64,000 bases of DNA from assembly GCF_021245725.1 (NCBI RefSeq), contig NZ_JAJGSX010000001.1, positions 620,001 through 684,000 of the forward strand. The letters run 5' to 3'. This DNA comes from Pseudonocardia sp. TRM90224 (GTDB lineage Bacteria; Actinomycetota; Actinomycetes; Mycobacteriales; Pseudonocardiaceae). Positions 24,865-34,055 of the stretch are shown in pieces. Position 1 is the stretch's first letter. Each line of letters starts with the position of its first letter. A program made the position numbers and the translations under genes. The notes under the pieces were generated by a model, which ran no database searches, was not told the DNA's origin, and worked only from the letters and a program-made list of their open reading frames with translations.

Positions 24865-24886
24865 GTTCACCCGCGGTTCACCCTCG
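24865..24886 (+). promoter_or_regulatory. PHO box (PhoP-binding direct repeats) upstream of phoU
   Basis: Two adjacent 11-nt direct repeats, GTTCACCCGCG and GTTCACCCTCG, match the actinobacterial PHO-box unit (GTTCACC core). They lie 39 bp upstream of the first phoU gene, implying control by PhoP under phosphate starvation. Confidence 0.8.
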
Positions 24887-24925
24887 TGGGCGGCCCGATC
24901 CCGTATGTCCGACTACGCTCGCCCC

Positions 24926-25582
24926 ATGCGTGACGTGTACCAGGAGCAGCTCGACGATCTCGCCGAGGGCCTGGCGGGGATGTGCGTGCAAGTCGCCGCG
25001 GCCATGGAGAAGGCAACGCGCTCATTGCTCGAGACCGATCTCCACCTCGCCGAAGAGGTGATCTCCGAGGACATCAGGATCGACGAGCTGCGTGCCTCGG
25101 CAGAGGAGAAGGCGTTCGCGCTGCTCGCGCTGCAGGCGCCGGTCGCGACCGACCTGCGCATCGTCGTCTCGGCGATCCACGGCGCAGGTGACATCGAGCG
25201 GATGGGCGACCTCGCGCTGCACGTCGCGCAAGCCGCCCGGCGCCGCCATCCGCAGCCCGTGCTGCCCACCGAGGTCGTGCCGTACTTCGCGGAGATGGGC
25301 AGCGTCGGTGTTGCGCTCGCGAAGAAGGCGGGCGAGGTCATCCGGTCGAGGGACCTGGCGATGGCCGCCCAGCTCGAGTCGGACGACGACGCCATGGACG
25401 ACCTGCACCGGCACATGTTCAGCGTCCTGATGGACCCTGCGTGGACGCACGGCGTCGGACCGGCCGTCGACATCACGTTGCTGGCCCGGTTCTACGAACG
25501 CTATGCCGACCACGCCGTCGCCGTCGCGCGCCGCATCGTCTACGTCATCACCGGGCAGATGCCCGGCCCGCTGACTGTTTAG
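24926..25582 (+). CDS. phoU: Phosphate transport regulator PhoU (first copy)
   Basis: This 218-residue all-helical protein shows the two PhoU three-helix bundles, with the metal-cluster signatures [15 protein letters not shown] (about 90-104) and [16 protein letters not shown] (about 190-205). It restrains phosphate uptake by PstSCAB and signals phosphate status to the histidine kinase. The ATG at 24926 ([12 protein letters not shown]) fits the family start. It is preceded by a PHO box and followed 20 nt later by a second phoU. Both converge on pstB. M. tuberculosis has PhoY2 at this place. Confidence 0.94.
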   Translation: MRDVYQEQLDDLAEGLAGMCVQVAAAMEKATRSLLETDLHLAEEVISEDIRIDELRASAEEKAFALLALQAPVATDLRIVVSAIHGAGDIERMGDLALHVAQAARRRHPQPVLPTEVVPYFAEMGSVGVALAKKAGEVIRSRDLAMAAQLESDDDAMDDLHRHMFSVLMDPAWTHGVGPAVDITLLARFYERYADHAVAVARRIVYVITGQMPGPLTV

Positions 25583-25602
25583 CCCTCTCCTACTCTCGCC
25601 GC

Positions 25603-26253
25603 ATGCCTCCCGTACCCCTTCCGCAGCAGCTCGGAGAGCTCTCCGAGCTGCTGGGACAGATGTGCGCCCGGGTGGCGGAGGCGTTGAACAACGCGACCGT
25701 CGCGTTGATCGATGATCGCGAGCGGCTCGCCCATCTGGTCGTCGTCGGCGACGCGGACGTCGACGCCCTGCGCGTACGGATCGAGGAGATCGCGAGCGAC
25801 GCGCTCCTCTTCCACTCCCCCGTTGCGGGGGACCTCCGGCAGGTCGTCTCGGCCATCCGCGCCGCGGGCGACATCGAGCGGATGGGCGACCTGGCGCTGC
25901 ACGTCGCGCAGGTGGTCGAGCGAAAGCGCAGGCTCCCCGTCGAGGTGCGCGACGACTTCACCGAGATGGGCAAGGTGGCCGTCCAGCTCGCGCTGAAGGC
26001 CGCCGAGGTGGTGCGCACGCGCAACGTCGTGCTCGCGGTCGAGCTCGACACCGACGACGACGCGATGGACCGGCTGCACGAGCACATGATGAGCGTGCTG
26101 ATGGACCCGGACTGGCCGCACGGCGTGCCGGCGGCCGTCGACATCACGCTGCTGGCGCGCTACTACGAGCGCTTCGCCGACCACGCGGTGGTGGTCGCGC
26201 GGGAGACCGTCTACGCGGTGACGGGCAAGGAGCCCGACGCGATCCCCATCTGA
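25603..26253 (+). CDS. phoU: PhoU-like phosphate regulator (second copy)
   Basis: This 216-residue paralogue of the preceding gene keeps both signatures, [15 protein letters not shown] and YYERFADHAVVVARETVY, but has a different N-terminus (PQQLGELSELLGQMCARV) and middle. Tandem phoU genes in one locus point to a duplication. In mycobacteria two PhoU-type proteins exist but at separate sites. It probably shares the PHO-box promoter upstream of the first copy. Its stop is followed within 5 nt by a large hairpin that separates it from the convergent pstB. Confidence 0.92.
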   Translation: MPPVPLPQQLGELSELLGQMCARVAEALNNATVALIDDRERLAHLVVVGDADVDALRVRIEEIASDALLFHSPVAGDLRQVVSAIRAAGDIERMGDLALHVAQVVERKRRLPVEVRDDFTEMGKVAVQLALKAAEVVRTRNVVLAVELDTDDDAMDRLHEHMMSVLMDPDWPHGVPAAVDITLLARYYERFADHAVVVARETVYAVTGKEPDAIPI

Positions 26254-26257
26254 ACGA

Positions 26258-26327
26258 AACTTCCCCACCGTTTTGCCTACTTGCAGGGCCGCAGGGCCGT
26301 GCAGGTTGGCAAAACGGTGGGGAAGTT
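26258..26327. terminator. Long hairpin between convergent phoU2 and pstB (family copy 2)
   Basis: The arms 26258-26277 and 26308-26327 are perfectly complementary over 20 bp (core CTTCCCCACCGTTTTG) around a 30-base, partly self-complementary loop. It stands between two convergent stops, so it can terminate both. It shares its core with the hairpins at 5.15 kb and 48.63 kb. Confidence 0.87.
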
Positions 26328-26335
26328 CGGGGTGC

Positions 26336-27115
26336 TCAGCCGAAGCGGCCGGAGACGTAGTCCTCGGTCGCCTTCTCCTTCGGCTGGGAGAAGATCGTCT
26401 TGGTCTCGTCCATCTCGATCAGGTGCCCCGGCTTGCCGGTGCCCTCGATGTTGAAGAAGCCGGTGAAGTCGCTCACCCGCGCGGCCTGCTGCATGTTGTG
26501 GGTGACGATGACGATCGTGTACTCGGCCTTGAGCTCGTTGATCAGGTCCTCGATGGCGAGGGTCGAGATCGGGTCGAGCGCCGAGCACGGCTCGTCCATC
26601 AGCAGGACGTCTGGCTGCACGGCGATGGCGCGCGCGATGCACAGCCGCTGCTGCTGCCCACCGGAGAGGCCGGAGCCGGGCTTGTCGAGCCGGTCCTTCA
26701 CCTCGTTCCAGAGGTTCGCGCCACGCAGCGAACGCTCGACGAGCTCGTCGGTCGCGTCCTTGCGCATCTTCTTGTTGTTGAGCCGCTGACCGGCCACGAC
26801 GTTGTCGTAGATGGACATCGTCGGGAACGGGTTGGGCCGCTGGAAGACCATCCCGATCTGGCGGCGGACGCCGACGGGGTCGACGCCGGGCGCGTAGAGG
26901 TCCTTGCCGTCGAGCTCGAGCGAGCCCTCGACGCGCGCGCCGGGGATGACCTCGTGCATGCGGTTGATCGAGCGGAGGTAGGTCGACTTCCCGCAGCCGG
27001 ACGGGCCGATGAGCGCGGTGACGGTCTTGGGCCGGATCGACATCGTCACGCCCTCGACCGCGAGGAACGAGCCGTAGTAGATGTTGAGGTTCCTGGCTTC
27101 GATCGCTTTGGCCAC
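26336..27115 (-). CDS. pstB: Phosphate ABC transporter ATP-binding protein PstB
   Basis: This 259-residue ATPase energises high-affinity phosphate uptake. It has Walker [10 protein letters not shown] (37-45), a Q loop in [10 protein letters not shown], the signature LSGGQQQR (about 150-157) and Walker [14 protein letters not shown]. The [18 protein letters not shown] stretch is PstB-specific. The GTG start lies 9 nt after the pstA stop (minus strand). It is the last gene of pstS-C-A-B and is probably regulated by PhoP through the box before pstS. Confidence 0.96.
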   Translation of the reverse strand: MAKAIEARNLNIYYGSFLAVEGVTMSIRPKTVTALIGPSGCGKSTYLRSINRMHEVIPGARVEGSLELDGKDLYAPGVDPVGVRRQIGMVFQRPNPFPTMSIYDNVVAGQRLNNKKMRKDATDELVERSLRGANLWNEVKDRLDKPGSGLSGGQQQRLCIARAIAVQPDVLLMDEPCSALDPISTLAIEDLINELKAEYTIVIVTHNMQQAARVSDFTGFFNIEGTGKPGHLIEMDETKTIFSQPKEKATEDYVSGRFG

Positions 27116-27124
27116 GGTGGTTCC

Positions 27125-28216
27125 TTATCGGGTCTTGGGTGCGAACAGGCGGGCGATCAGCCGTGCGACCAGGTTCAGCAGCAACACGATGATGATCAGC
27201 ACGAGCGCTGCGGCCCATGCCCTGTCGATGTACGGGTCGCGCGGCACACCCGGCGCCGCGTACGAGGTGTAGGAGAAGACCGGCAGCGTCGCCATGCGCC
27301 CGTCGAACGGGTTGAGGTTCACGCTGGTCGTCAGGCCGGCGATGATCAGCAGCGGGGCGGTCTCACCGATCACGCGCGCGACCGCCAGCGTCACGCCGGA
27401 CGCGATGCCGGCGATGGAGGTCGGAATGACGATCTTGACGATGGTCCGCCACTTCGGCGTGCCCAGCGCGTACGCGGCCTCGCGCAGCTCGTTGGGGACG
27501 ATCTTCAGCATCTCCTCGGTCGCACGCACGACGACCGGGATCATCAGCACGCTGAGCGCGACCGCGCCCGCGAAGCCCATCCGGACACCGGGCCCGAAGA
27601 ACAGCGCGAACAACGCGAACGCGAAGAGGCCCGCGACGATCGACGGGATGCCGGTCATGACGTCGACGAAGAACGTGATGGCCTTCGACAGCCGCGTCCG
27701 GCCGCCGTACTCCACCAGGTAGACGGCAGTGAGCAGGCCGATCGGGATCGACATCACCGCGGCGAGCCCGGTGATGATCAGGGTGCCCATGATCGCGTGG
27801 TAGGCGCCGCCGCCCTCACCGACGACACCGCGCATCGACGAGGAGAAGAACTCCGCGTCGAACCGCGCGATGCCGTTCCCGATGACGGTGACCAGCACGG
27901 AGATCAGCGGGATCAGCGCGACCGCGAAGGCCGACGTCACGACGATCGTCACGAGCCGGTCGGTGGCCTTGCGCCCGCCCTCGACGACCCGCGAGAGGGC
28001 GTAGGTCACGACGGCGTAGAGGACCACGGAGCCGACGACGAACAGGCCGATGCTGAAGCCGGTGATCGCGAGCAGTCCGCCGACGAGCACGAGCGAGCCG
28101 GCGAACACCGCCCACGGCGCCCATCTCGGGAGCTCGGCCCGCACGAGCGAGGTCGACTCCGCGCCGCTCCTGCTCTTGAGCCGCTCGCGCTGCACCGTTT
28201 CGGTGTCGATGGTCAT
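27125..28216 (-). CDS. pstA: Phosphate ABC transporter permease PstA
   Basis: This 363-residue membrane protein has two N-terminal helices (about 31-80) before the conserved six-helix permease core, with the EAA loop ELREAAYALGTPKWRTIVKI and the family sequence GIPSIVAGLFAF. The extra N-terminal helical segment of about 90 residues makes it longer than the roughly 290-300 residues of enteric PstA; this is common in actinobacteria. The ATG at 28216 shares one base with the pstC stop (TGATG), so they are coupled. Confidence 0.95.
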   Translation of the reverse strand: MTIDTETVQRERLKSRSGAESTSLVRAELPRWAPWAVFAGSLVLVGGLLAITGFSIGLFVVGSVVLYAVVTYALSRVVEGGRKATDRLVTIVVTSAFAVALIPLISVLVTVIGNGIARFDAEFFSSSMRGVVGEGGGAYHAIMGTLIITGLAAVMSIPIGLLTAVYLVEYGGRTRLSKAITFFVDVMTGIPSIVAGLFAFALFALFFGPGVRMGFAGAVALSVLMIPVVVRATEEMLKIVPNELREAAYALGTPKWRTIVKIVIPTSIAGIASGVTLAVARVIGETAPLLIIAGLTTSVNLNPFDGRMATLPVFSYTSYAAPGVPRDPYIDRAWAAALVLIIIVLLLNLVARLIARLFAPKTR

Positions 28217-29169
28217 CAGTTGGCCCCTGAGAACTCGCGGCGGCGGTTGACGATGAAGCGGGCGAGCGCGTTGACCAGCAGGGTGATCACGAAGAGCACC
28301 AGACCCGACGCGATCAGCGTGTTCACCGCGAGCCCGGTGGAGTCGGGGAACTGCAGCGCGATGTTGCCGGCGATCGTGGACGGGTTGTCCGAGCTGATCA
28401 GGTTGAACGTCACCGCGCCGGAGGCGGAGAGGATGATCGCGACGGCCATCGTCTCGCCGAGCGCCCGGCCGAGGCCGAGCATCGCGCCGCTGATGATCCC
28501 GGAGCGGCCGAACGGGAGCACCGCCATGCGGATCATCTCCCAGCGCGTGGCGCCGAGCGCCAGCGCGGCCTCCTCGTGCAGCTTCGGCGTCTGCAGGAAC
28601 ACCTCGCGCGAGACGGCCGTGATGATCGGCAGGATCATCACGGCCAGCGTGACGCCGACGACGAGCATCGTGCGCCCGGTCACCGAGACCGGCCCGGCGA
28701 AGAACGGCAGCCAGCCGAGGTAGGTGTGGAGCCACGTCATCAGCCCGAGGGCGGCGGGTGCGAGCGTGAAGGCGCCCCAGAGGCCGAACACGATGCTGGG
28801 CACCGCGGCGAGCAGGTCGACGACGTAGGCGAGGCCCTGCGCGATCCGGCGGGGGGCGTAGTGCGTGATGAACAGTGCCACCGCGATGGCCAGCGGCGTC
28901 GCGATGATCAGCGCGATCACGGCGGCGAGCACCGTGCCGAAGACGAGCGGGCCGATGTAGGCGGCGAGGCTGCGTTCACCCGGCAGCTCGGCCGGGGAGG
29001 CGACGACTGCGGGGAAGGCCTGGGCGACGAGGAAGGCCGCGACACCGGCGAGCACGACGAGGATCAGGATCCCGGCGCCCTTCGCCGAACCCGCGAAGAT
29101 CCGGTCGCCGAGCTGCGTCACCGGCTTCGCCGGGGCAGGTGTGGTCGCGGTTTCAGTGGGTGCGGTCAC
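28216..29169 (-). CDS. pstC: Phosphate ABC transporter permease PstC
   Basis: This 317-residue membrane protein has six predicted helices, the family motif AAVPSIVFGLWGAF (about 117-130) and the EAA loop KLHEEAALALGATRWEMIRM. It forms the phosphate channel with PstA. The GTG at 29169 leaves a 118-bp gap to pstS, which holds a hairpin that should keep pstS transcripts more abundant than the permease message. Confidence 0.95.
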   Translation of the reverse strand: MTAPTETATTPAPAKPVTQLGDRIFAGSAKGAGILILVVLAGVAAFLVAQAFPAVVASPAELPGERSLAAYIGPLVFGTVLAAVIALIIATPLAIAVALFITHYAPRRIAQGLAYVVDLLAAVPSIVFGLWGAFTLAPAALGLMTWLHTYLGWLPFFAGPVSVTGRTMLVVGVTLAVMILPIITAVSREVFLQTPKLHEEAALALGATRWEMIRMAVLPFGRSGIISGAMLGLGRALGETMAVAIILSASGAVTFNLISSDNPSTIAGNIALQFPDSTGLAVNTLIASGLVLFVITLLVNALARFIVNRRREFSGAN

Positions 29170-29226
29170 GATGTCCCATCTGAGAGCGGGAGAAGAAGGG
29201 GAGACCTGCGATGAACGCGCCGGCAG

Positions 29227-29261
29227 GGCCGGGTGGTTGCCATGATGACAACCTCCCGGCC
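29227..29261 (-). terminator. Hairpin between pstS and pstC
   Basis: GGCCGGGTGGTTG pairs with CAACCTCCCGGCC (one T-T mismatch) around a 9-base loop. There is no T run. It lies just after pstS, where a partial terminator or 3' stabiliser would raise binding protein over permease, a common pattern in ABC operons. Confidence 0.7.
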
Positions 29262-29287
29262 CCGCTGGCTAGGTGATGCTGTGTTGC

Positions 29288-30406
29288 TCACGTACCAGCC
29301 GCGATGGCGTTGATCGCGGGCGTGAGGTCCGTGCGGAGCTTGTCGCTGAGCGGAGCGGCACCGGCCTTCTCGGCGGCGACCTTCTGCCCGTCGGCGCTGA
29401 CCACGTACGTCAGGTACGACTTCACCACGTCGGCCGTCGCGGCGTCCGGGTACTTCGAGCAGGCCAGCAGGTAGGACACGAGCACGACCGGATAGGTGCC
29501 CGACGCGGTGGTGTCGCGGGCCAGCTTGTACGCGAACGCGTACTGGCCCTGGCCGTCGACCTTCGTCGAGGCCTCGAGGACCTGCGCGGCCGCCTCGGGG
29601 GTCGGGCCGACGTACTCCGAGCCGACCTTGACCTTCACGTGCCCGAGGCTCTTGGCCTGGCTCTCGTCGGCATAGCCGATCGTGCCCTGGCCGTTGGTGA
29701 CAGCTCCGACGACACCGGAGGTGCCCTGGGCGGCCTCACCGCCCGCGACCGGCCACTCGTCCTTCACGTCGTACGACCAGGCACCGCCGGAGGCGGCCTT
29801 GAGGTAGTCGGCGAAGTTCTGGGTGGTGCCGGACTTGTCGGACCGGTTGACCGGGGTGATGGCAAGGTCCGGCAGCGTCTTGCCGGGGTTGTCGGCCGCG
29901 ATCGCCGGGTCGTTCCACTTGGCGATCTTGCGGTCGAAGATCTGCGCGATCGTCGCCGGCGCCAGCTGCAGGTCGGTCACGCCGGGAACGTTGTAGATGA
30001 TCGCGATCGGCGAGACGTACGCCGGGATCTCGACCACGTCACCCGCGCAGCGGGTCTTCGCCTTCTCCAGCTCGTCGGCCTTCAGGTACGCGTCGCTGCC
30101 GGCGAACGCGACACCGCCGCCGAGGAACTGGGTGCGGCCCGCTCCGGAGCCGCTGGGGTCGTAGGAGATGTTCGCCTCGGGGTTCGACGCCGTGAAGCCC
30201 GCGATCCACGCTTCCTGGGCGGCCTGCTGAGCGCTGGAGCCTGCACCGGCGATGGTGCCGGAGACGGCGGCGCCCCCGGTCGCGCCGCCGCCGGCCGGAG
30301 GCGCGGACTCGTTCGACGCGCCACACCCCGCGATCAGCATGGCGCTGCTGGCGGCGATGCCCACCGCGGCAATTCGAGCACGGGAACCGTGCCGGACGGT
30401 CTTCAC
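29288..30406 (-). CDS. pstS: Phosphate-binding lipoprotein PstS
   Basis: This 372-residue lipoprotein captures phosphate outside the membrane. The signal peptide ends in LIAGC (Cys28) followed by a Gly/Ala/Pro linker. Phosphate-binding signatures include IAGAGSSAQQAAQEAW, YDPSGSGAGRTQFL and VNRSDKSGTTQNFADYL. The GTG at 30406 is 6 nt behind GGAGGA; longer frames would enter the PHO-box region. It heads pstSCAB and is preceded by a PHO box, so it should be strongly induced by phosphate limitation. Confidence 0.96.
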   Translation of the reverse strand: MKTVRHGSRARIAAVGIAASSAMLIAGCGASNESAPPAGGGATGGAAVSGTIAGAGSSAQQAAQEAWIAGFTASNPEANISYDPSGSGAGRTQFLGGGVAFAGSDAYLKADELEKAKTRCAGDVVEIPAYVSPIAIIYNVPGVTDLQLAPATIAQIFDRKIAKWNDPAIAADNPGKTLPDLAITPVNRSDKSGTTQNFADYLKAASGGAWSYDVKDEWPVAGGEAAQGTSGVVGAVTNGQGTIGYADESQAKSLGHVKVKVGSEYVGPTPEAAAQVLEASTKVDGQGQYAFAYKLARDTTASGTYPVVLVSYLLACSKYPDAATADVVKSYLTYVVSADGQKVAAEKAGAAPLSDKLRTDLTPAINAIAAGT

Positions 30407-30490
30407 CTGTAATCCTCCGTCATGGCGTACGCGGCTCGGGGCGGCCGCACGCCCGGAACGGTAGGTAAGTCCGGTGCACGCACCCCCCCG

Positions 30491-30512
30491 ATCAGGTAAA
30501 CGGGAAATGAAC
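30491..30512 (-). promoter_or_regulatory. PHO box upstream of pstS
   Basis: On the minus strand two adjacent 11-nt units, GTTCATTTCCC and GTTTACCTGAT, resemble PhoP-binding direct repeats; a weaker unit GGCTCACCCCC lies 8 nt further upstream. The box is about 85 bp before the pstS start and oriented towards it. Confidence 0.75.
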
Positions 30513-30624
30513 ACGTCCCTGGGGGTGAGCCATCACACGTCGGCGCCCGGCGCCCGTGACCAAGCCGTGACCAGCGGCAATGTGATCGGGGCCATCTGAC
30601 GCATGATTGCGGCGGAGTAAACAG

Positions 30625-31518
30625 TCAGCGCCGCAGATAGGAAACGTCGGTGTCCCAATGGTCGAATCCGAGGCCTTCATACACCCGAATGGCCGCATTG
30701 TTGTCGGACTCGACATAGAGCATCACGTCACGAAGTCCGTGGTCTCGCAGATGCAGCAGACCGGCGGCGGTGAGCACCGAACCGAGTCGCATGCCGCGCG
30801 CCGACGGGTCCACCCCGAGCACGTAGACCTCACCCATCGGTGGGGCGTCGCCGACGGCCTCGTGGACCTTGGTCCAGTGGTAGCCGAGCACCGTGCCGTG
30901 CTCGTCGACCGCCAGCAGGAAGCCCTTGGGGTCGAACCACGGCTCCGCTTCGCGCTCCTCGACCTGGTCGATGTCCCACCCGCCCTGCTCGGGGTGCCAG
31001 TCGAAGGCCGCGTTGTTCACCCGGAGGAACTCCGCCTCGTCGACGCCGACGACGAACGGCCTGATCCGGACGCCGGCGGGGACGTCGGGCTGGATGATGG
31101 GCGGCTCGACGAGGCTGCGGCGCATCCGCCAGAGCGCTCGGGCCTCGACGAAGCCGAAGCGGCGCGCCAGCGCGACCGCTCCGAGGTGCGCGCCGTGCGC
31201 CCACGCGCGCAGCTCACGTCCCTCCGCACGCTCGACGATCGCCTGCACGAGTGCGGTACCGATGCCCTTGCGGCGATGGGCGGGGTGCACGGCCAGCTCG
31301 ACGGCGATGGCGTCGACGGAGACGTCGAGCTGGGCGAACGCCACGAGCTCGCCGGCGTCGGTGGCCAACAGGTGGGTGACGTCGTCGCGACCGAGCCGGC
31401 GCAGGACACCCTCGTCGACGGGGCTGACGCCGGCGTCCTCCTCGGCAGCCGAAACGAGCGCGCGCACGGCCGCTGACTGCTTGTCATCGAGCGCGGTGTG
31501 CCACGCGAGGTCGCTCAC
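30625..31518 (-). CDS. mshD: Mycothiol synthase MshD
   Basis: This 297-residue enzyme acetylates Cys-GlcN-Ins, the last step of mycothiol synthesis. It has two tandem GNAT domains: the N-terminal one with VELAVHPAHRRKGIGTALV, and the C-terminal, catalytic one with VYVLGVDPSARGMRLGSVL and the ending YVESDNNAAIRVYEGLGFDHWDTDVSY. The GTG at 31518 fits the family start (SDLAWHTALDD). It lies 26 nt after glnR and is transcribed the same way. It also explains why inositol, a mycothiol precursor, matters to this organism. Confidence 0.95.
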   Translation of the reverse strand: MSDLAWHTALDDKQSAAVRALVSAAEEDAGVSPVDEGVLRRLGRDDVTHLLATDAGELVAFAQLDVSVDAIAVELAVHPAHRRKGIGTALVQAIVERAEGRELRAWAHGAHLGAVALARRFGFVEARALWRMRRSLVEPPIIQPDVPAGVRIRPFVVGVDEAEFLRVNNAAFDWHPEQGGWDIDQVEEREAEPWFDPKGFLLAVDEHGTVLGYHWTKVHEAVGDAPPMGEVYVLGVDPSARGMRLGSVLTAAGLLHLRDHGLRDVMLYVESDNNAAIRVYEGLGFDHWDTDVSYLRR

Positions 31519-31544
31519 GGCGCCGACAGTACCTCCGCGACCGG

Positions 31545-32345
31545 TCAGGCCATCCCGGCCATGCGATCGGCGCTCCGACCGGTGACCCGGTCGGGGGCCC
31601 GCATGGTGACCCGATCGGGGTCGTCGTCGGCATCGGCGGCGCCCTCGTCGTGCACCGCGGCGCTGTGGCCGATCGAACCCCGGCTGGGGCGCACGAACTT
31701 GTAGCCGACGTTGCGGACCGTCCCGATCATCTGCTCGTGCTCGGTGCCGAGCTTCGCGCGCAGCCGCCGCACGTGCACGTCGACGGTGCGGGTGCCGCCG
31801 AAGAAGTCGTATCCCCACACCTCCTGCAGCAGCTGGGCGCGGGTGAAGACCCGGCCGGCGTGCTGCGCGAGGTACTTCAGGAGCTCGAACTCCTTGTACG
31901 TGAGTTCGAGCAACCGCCCGCGCAGCCGCGCGGCGTACGTCGCCTCGTCGATGACGAGCTCGCCCAGCACGAGCGCGCCGTTGTCGCGACCGGCGTCGGC
32001 ACCGGGGCGCGACTTCAGCAGCCGCAGGCGCGCGTCGACCTCCGCCGGCCCCGTCGTCGGCAGCAGGATCTCGTCGACGACCCACTCGCTCGACACGGCG
32101 ACCAGCCCGCCCTCGGTGAGCACCGCGACGACCGGCGCGTCCATCCCGGTGCTGCCCAGCAGGCGGCAGAGGCTCCGGGCGGCGACGAGGTCGGTGCGGG
32201 CGTCCACGAGCACGGCGTCGTGCGGCCCGGCGTCGAGCAGCGCCGCGACCTCCGGGGCCGCGGTCCGGACACCGTGCGGGAGCAGGGCCAGCGCCGGCAG
32301 CACCGAACCCGGGTCCGCGTCAGCGGTCAGCAGGAGGAGTTCCAC
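31545..32345 (-). CDS. glnR: Nitrogen-metabolism regulator GlnR
   Basis: This 266-residue OmpR-type orphan response regulator has the receiver-like domain ([25 protein letters not shown] at the start is the GlnR hallmark, read here only as positions 1-25) and a winged-helix DNA-binding domain ([36 protein letters not shown]) at about 125-222. Actinobacterial GlnR controls ammonium assimilation genes such as glnA and amtB, and links to phosphate control. The GTG at 32345 follows GGAGG. The C-terminal 40 residues form a divergent, Asp/Arg-rich tail. Confidence 0.95.
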   Translation of the reverse strand: MELLLLTADADPGSVLPALALLPHGVRTAAPEVAALLDAGPHDAVLVDARTDLVAARSLCRLLGSTGMDAPVVAVLTEGGLVAVSSEWVVDEILLPTTGPAEVDARLRLLKSRPGADAGRDNGALVLGELVIDEATYAARLRGRLLELTYKEFELLKYLAQHAGRVFTRAQLLQEVWGYDFFGGTRTVDVHVRRLRAKLGTEHEQMIGTVRNVGYKFVRPSRGSIGHSAAVHDEGAADADDDPDRVTMRAPDRVTGRSADRMAGMA

Positions 32346-32576
32346 GTGGTGCCTCCTTTCCAGCTCCGATGACGGTGGGAATCGCTCAGCACCGTTGCCA
32401 CGCCACGCAACCCGGTCGGAGCACCGATACGTGGATCGATGCAGGATAGCCGGGTACGGGCGGATCCGAGGAGCCGCGCGGCGCAGGTCACGCCTACCCG
32501 GTGAAAGCGCCGGAAGGCGCAGCTCTACGGTCGGGGGTTCACCGGCAGGTCGTCGGTAGGCAGGGTCGGAGGTCGG

Positions 32577-33365
32577 ATGAGGCGCCTGATCATCGCGGTG
32601 CTCGTGCTCGCGGGGCTGCTGGTCGCGGCGGACTTCGGCGCGGCCGCACTCGCCGAATCGGCGGTGTCGCGCCAGATGCGCGAGCAGATCGGGCTCGACG
32701 ACGACCCCTCCGTGCGCATCAACGGCTTCCCCTTCCTCACCCAGGCGATCTCCGGCCAGTACGGCAGCGTCGACGTGGTCGCCAACCGCATCAAGGTGGG
32801 CGAGCTGAAGTCGGTCGACGTCACCGCGCAGCTGCGCGAGGTCGACGCACCGCTGTCGATGCTGCTCGGGTCCGGCCCCAAGTCGCTCGTCGTCGGCGAG
32901 GCCGAGGGCACCATCCGGATCCCGGCGAAGGATCTCGAAACGATGATCCCGGGCATCGAGGACCTGCGGATCGAGACGATCGACCTCGCGGCGCTCGAGG
33001 CGGCCATGGAGGACGGCGGCGACGAGACGCTCTCCGTCATCGACACCGAGAAGGCGGCCCGCCTGGTCGGCACGACCACCCTGATGGGGAAGGAGGTCGA
33101 GGTCTCCGTCATCGCCGTGCTGCAGCTCGTCGACAAGAAGGCCCAGATCGTGCCCCGCGACATCCGGCTCGGCGGCACCGACGCCCCGCCGCTGCCGGCG
33201 ACCATCCAGCGCACGCTGCAGAAGACGTTCACGGTGACCGTCGACCCCGGCTCGCTGCCGCTGAAGGTGGTCCCGATCGCCCTACGCGCCGACAACGGCG
33301 CACTGGTCGTCAGCGGGGTGGCGGAGAACCTCACGCTCGGGGCGGCGGCGACCACCAACCCGTAG
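32577..33365 (+). CDS. LmeA-like (DUF2993) phospholipid-binding protein
   Basis: This 262-residue protein has an N-terminal signal or anchor helix (about 3-22, [18 protein letters not shown]) and one DUF2993 domain with the recognisable [21 protein letters not shown] stretch (about 48-68). The mycobacterial relative LmeA is a periplasmic phosphatidylinositol-binding protein needed for lipomannan maturation. It lies divergent from glnR, as the homologous gene does in M. tuberculosis. The ATG at 32577 directly precedes the signal helix. The role in this organism, beyond envelope lipid handling, is an inference. Confidence 0.88.
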   Translation: MRRLIIAVLVLAGLLVAADFGAAALAESAVSRQMREQIGLDDDPSVRINGFPFLTQAISGQYGSVDVVANRIKVGELKSVDVTAQLREVDAPLSMLLGSGPKSLVVGEAEGTIRIPAKDLETMIPGIEDLRIETIDLAALEAAMEDGGDETLSVIDTEKAARLVGTTTLMGKEVEVSVIAVLQLVDKKAQIVPRDIRLGGTDAPPLPATIQRTLQKTFTVTVDPGSLPLKVVPIALRADNGALVVSGVAENLTLGAAATTNP

Positions 33366-33441
33366 ACCGCGCGGGGCCTGCCGTGGTCGTCCCGCACGCG
33401 AGGGCAGGAATTGCTGCCGCCGGGTGGGGGTTGGTGCAGGG

Positions 33442-33867
33442 GTGAGCTGGACGGGGTTGTTGGTGCTGGTCGTGGCGTTGGCCCTCGCGACGGCCATCGG
33501 GTTCGTCCTGCGCGCACGCAACGGCAAGCTGCGCACCGGGGGCGCCGCGACGGGCGGGTGGGCGCTGACCGGCGCCGCACCGGCGCCCGACCAGCGAGTG
33601 CTGCTGCTCCAGCTCTCCTCCCCCGTCTGCACGCCGTGTCGGCAGACGGCCGCGTTGCTCACCGAGCTGGCAGGGCGCGAGCCGCGGATCGTCCACCGCG
33701 AGGTGGACGTCGCCGACCGCCCCGACGTCGCACGCGAGCTCGACGTGATGCGCACCCCGACCGTTGTCGCGTTCGACCGTGCGGGCGTCGAGCTGCTGCG
33801 GGTCTCCGGGGTCCCCCGAACGTCCGAACTGGAGACCGCGCTCGCCGGTCAGCTGGCCTCCCAGTGA
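33442..33867 (+). CDS. Membrane-anchored thioredoxin-like protein (ThiX-type)
   Basis: This 141-residue protein has an N-terminal membrane helix (about 4-24), then a thioredoxin fold with the active-site motif CTPC (63-66, in SSPVCTPCRQTA) and the cis-Pro segment MRTPTVVAFD. The linker before the domain is Gly/Ala-rich. It should be a thiol-disulfide reductase or sulfur carrier near the membrane. It lies just upstream of the sulfurtransferase operon, which suggests work in sulfur transfer. GTG 33442 was chosen behind GCAGGGG. Confidence 0.87.
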   Translation: MSWTGLLVLVVALALATAIGFVLRARNGKLRTGGAATGGWALTGAAPAPDQRVLLLQLSSPVCTPCRQTAALLTELAGREPRIVHREVDVADRPDVARELDVMRTPTVVAFDRAGVELLRVSGVPRTSELETALAGQLASQ

Positions 33868-33922
33868 GGCGTAGCACTCCACACGCTCCCGAAATCGCGA
33901 AGACTCGGTTACCCTCGGTCCC

Positions 33923-33997
33923 GTGTTCTGGCCGCTGACCCGACGACGCGCAGTCGATCTGTGCCGCGTCGGCAGCTGCCTGTGTCTGGCTTCCTGA
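33923..33997 (+). CDS. Cysteine-rich leader peptide (uORF, 24 aa)
   Basis: A 24-codon ORF starts GTG (read MFWPLTRRRAVDLCRV) and ends GSCLCLAS before TGA. The pattern RRR-VDLCRV-xxCxC matches the short actinobacterial leader peptides found upstream of sulfur-metabolism operons, where scarce cysteinyl-tRNA stalls the ribosome at the Cys codons and alters translation of the next gene. It lies 58 nt before the DUF4395 gene of the sulfurtransferase operon. Regulation by cysteine is an inference from the known mycobacterial cases. Confidence 0.85.
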   Translation: MFWPLTRRRAVDLCRVGSCLCLAS

Positions 33998-34055
33998 GTG
34001 TCCCGTGCGCGCCCCATCGGGCCGCGCACTCCCGTTCACCCTCAGGAGCCCTCGT

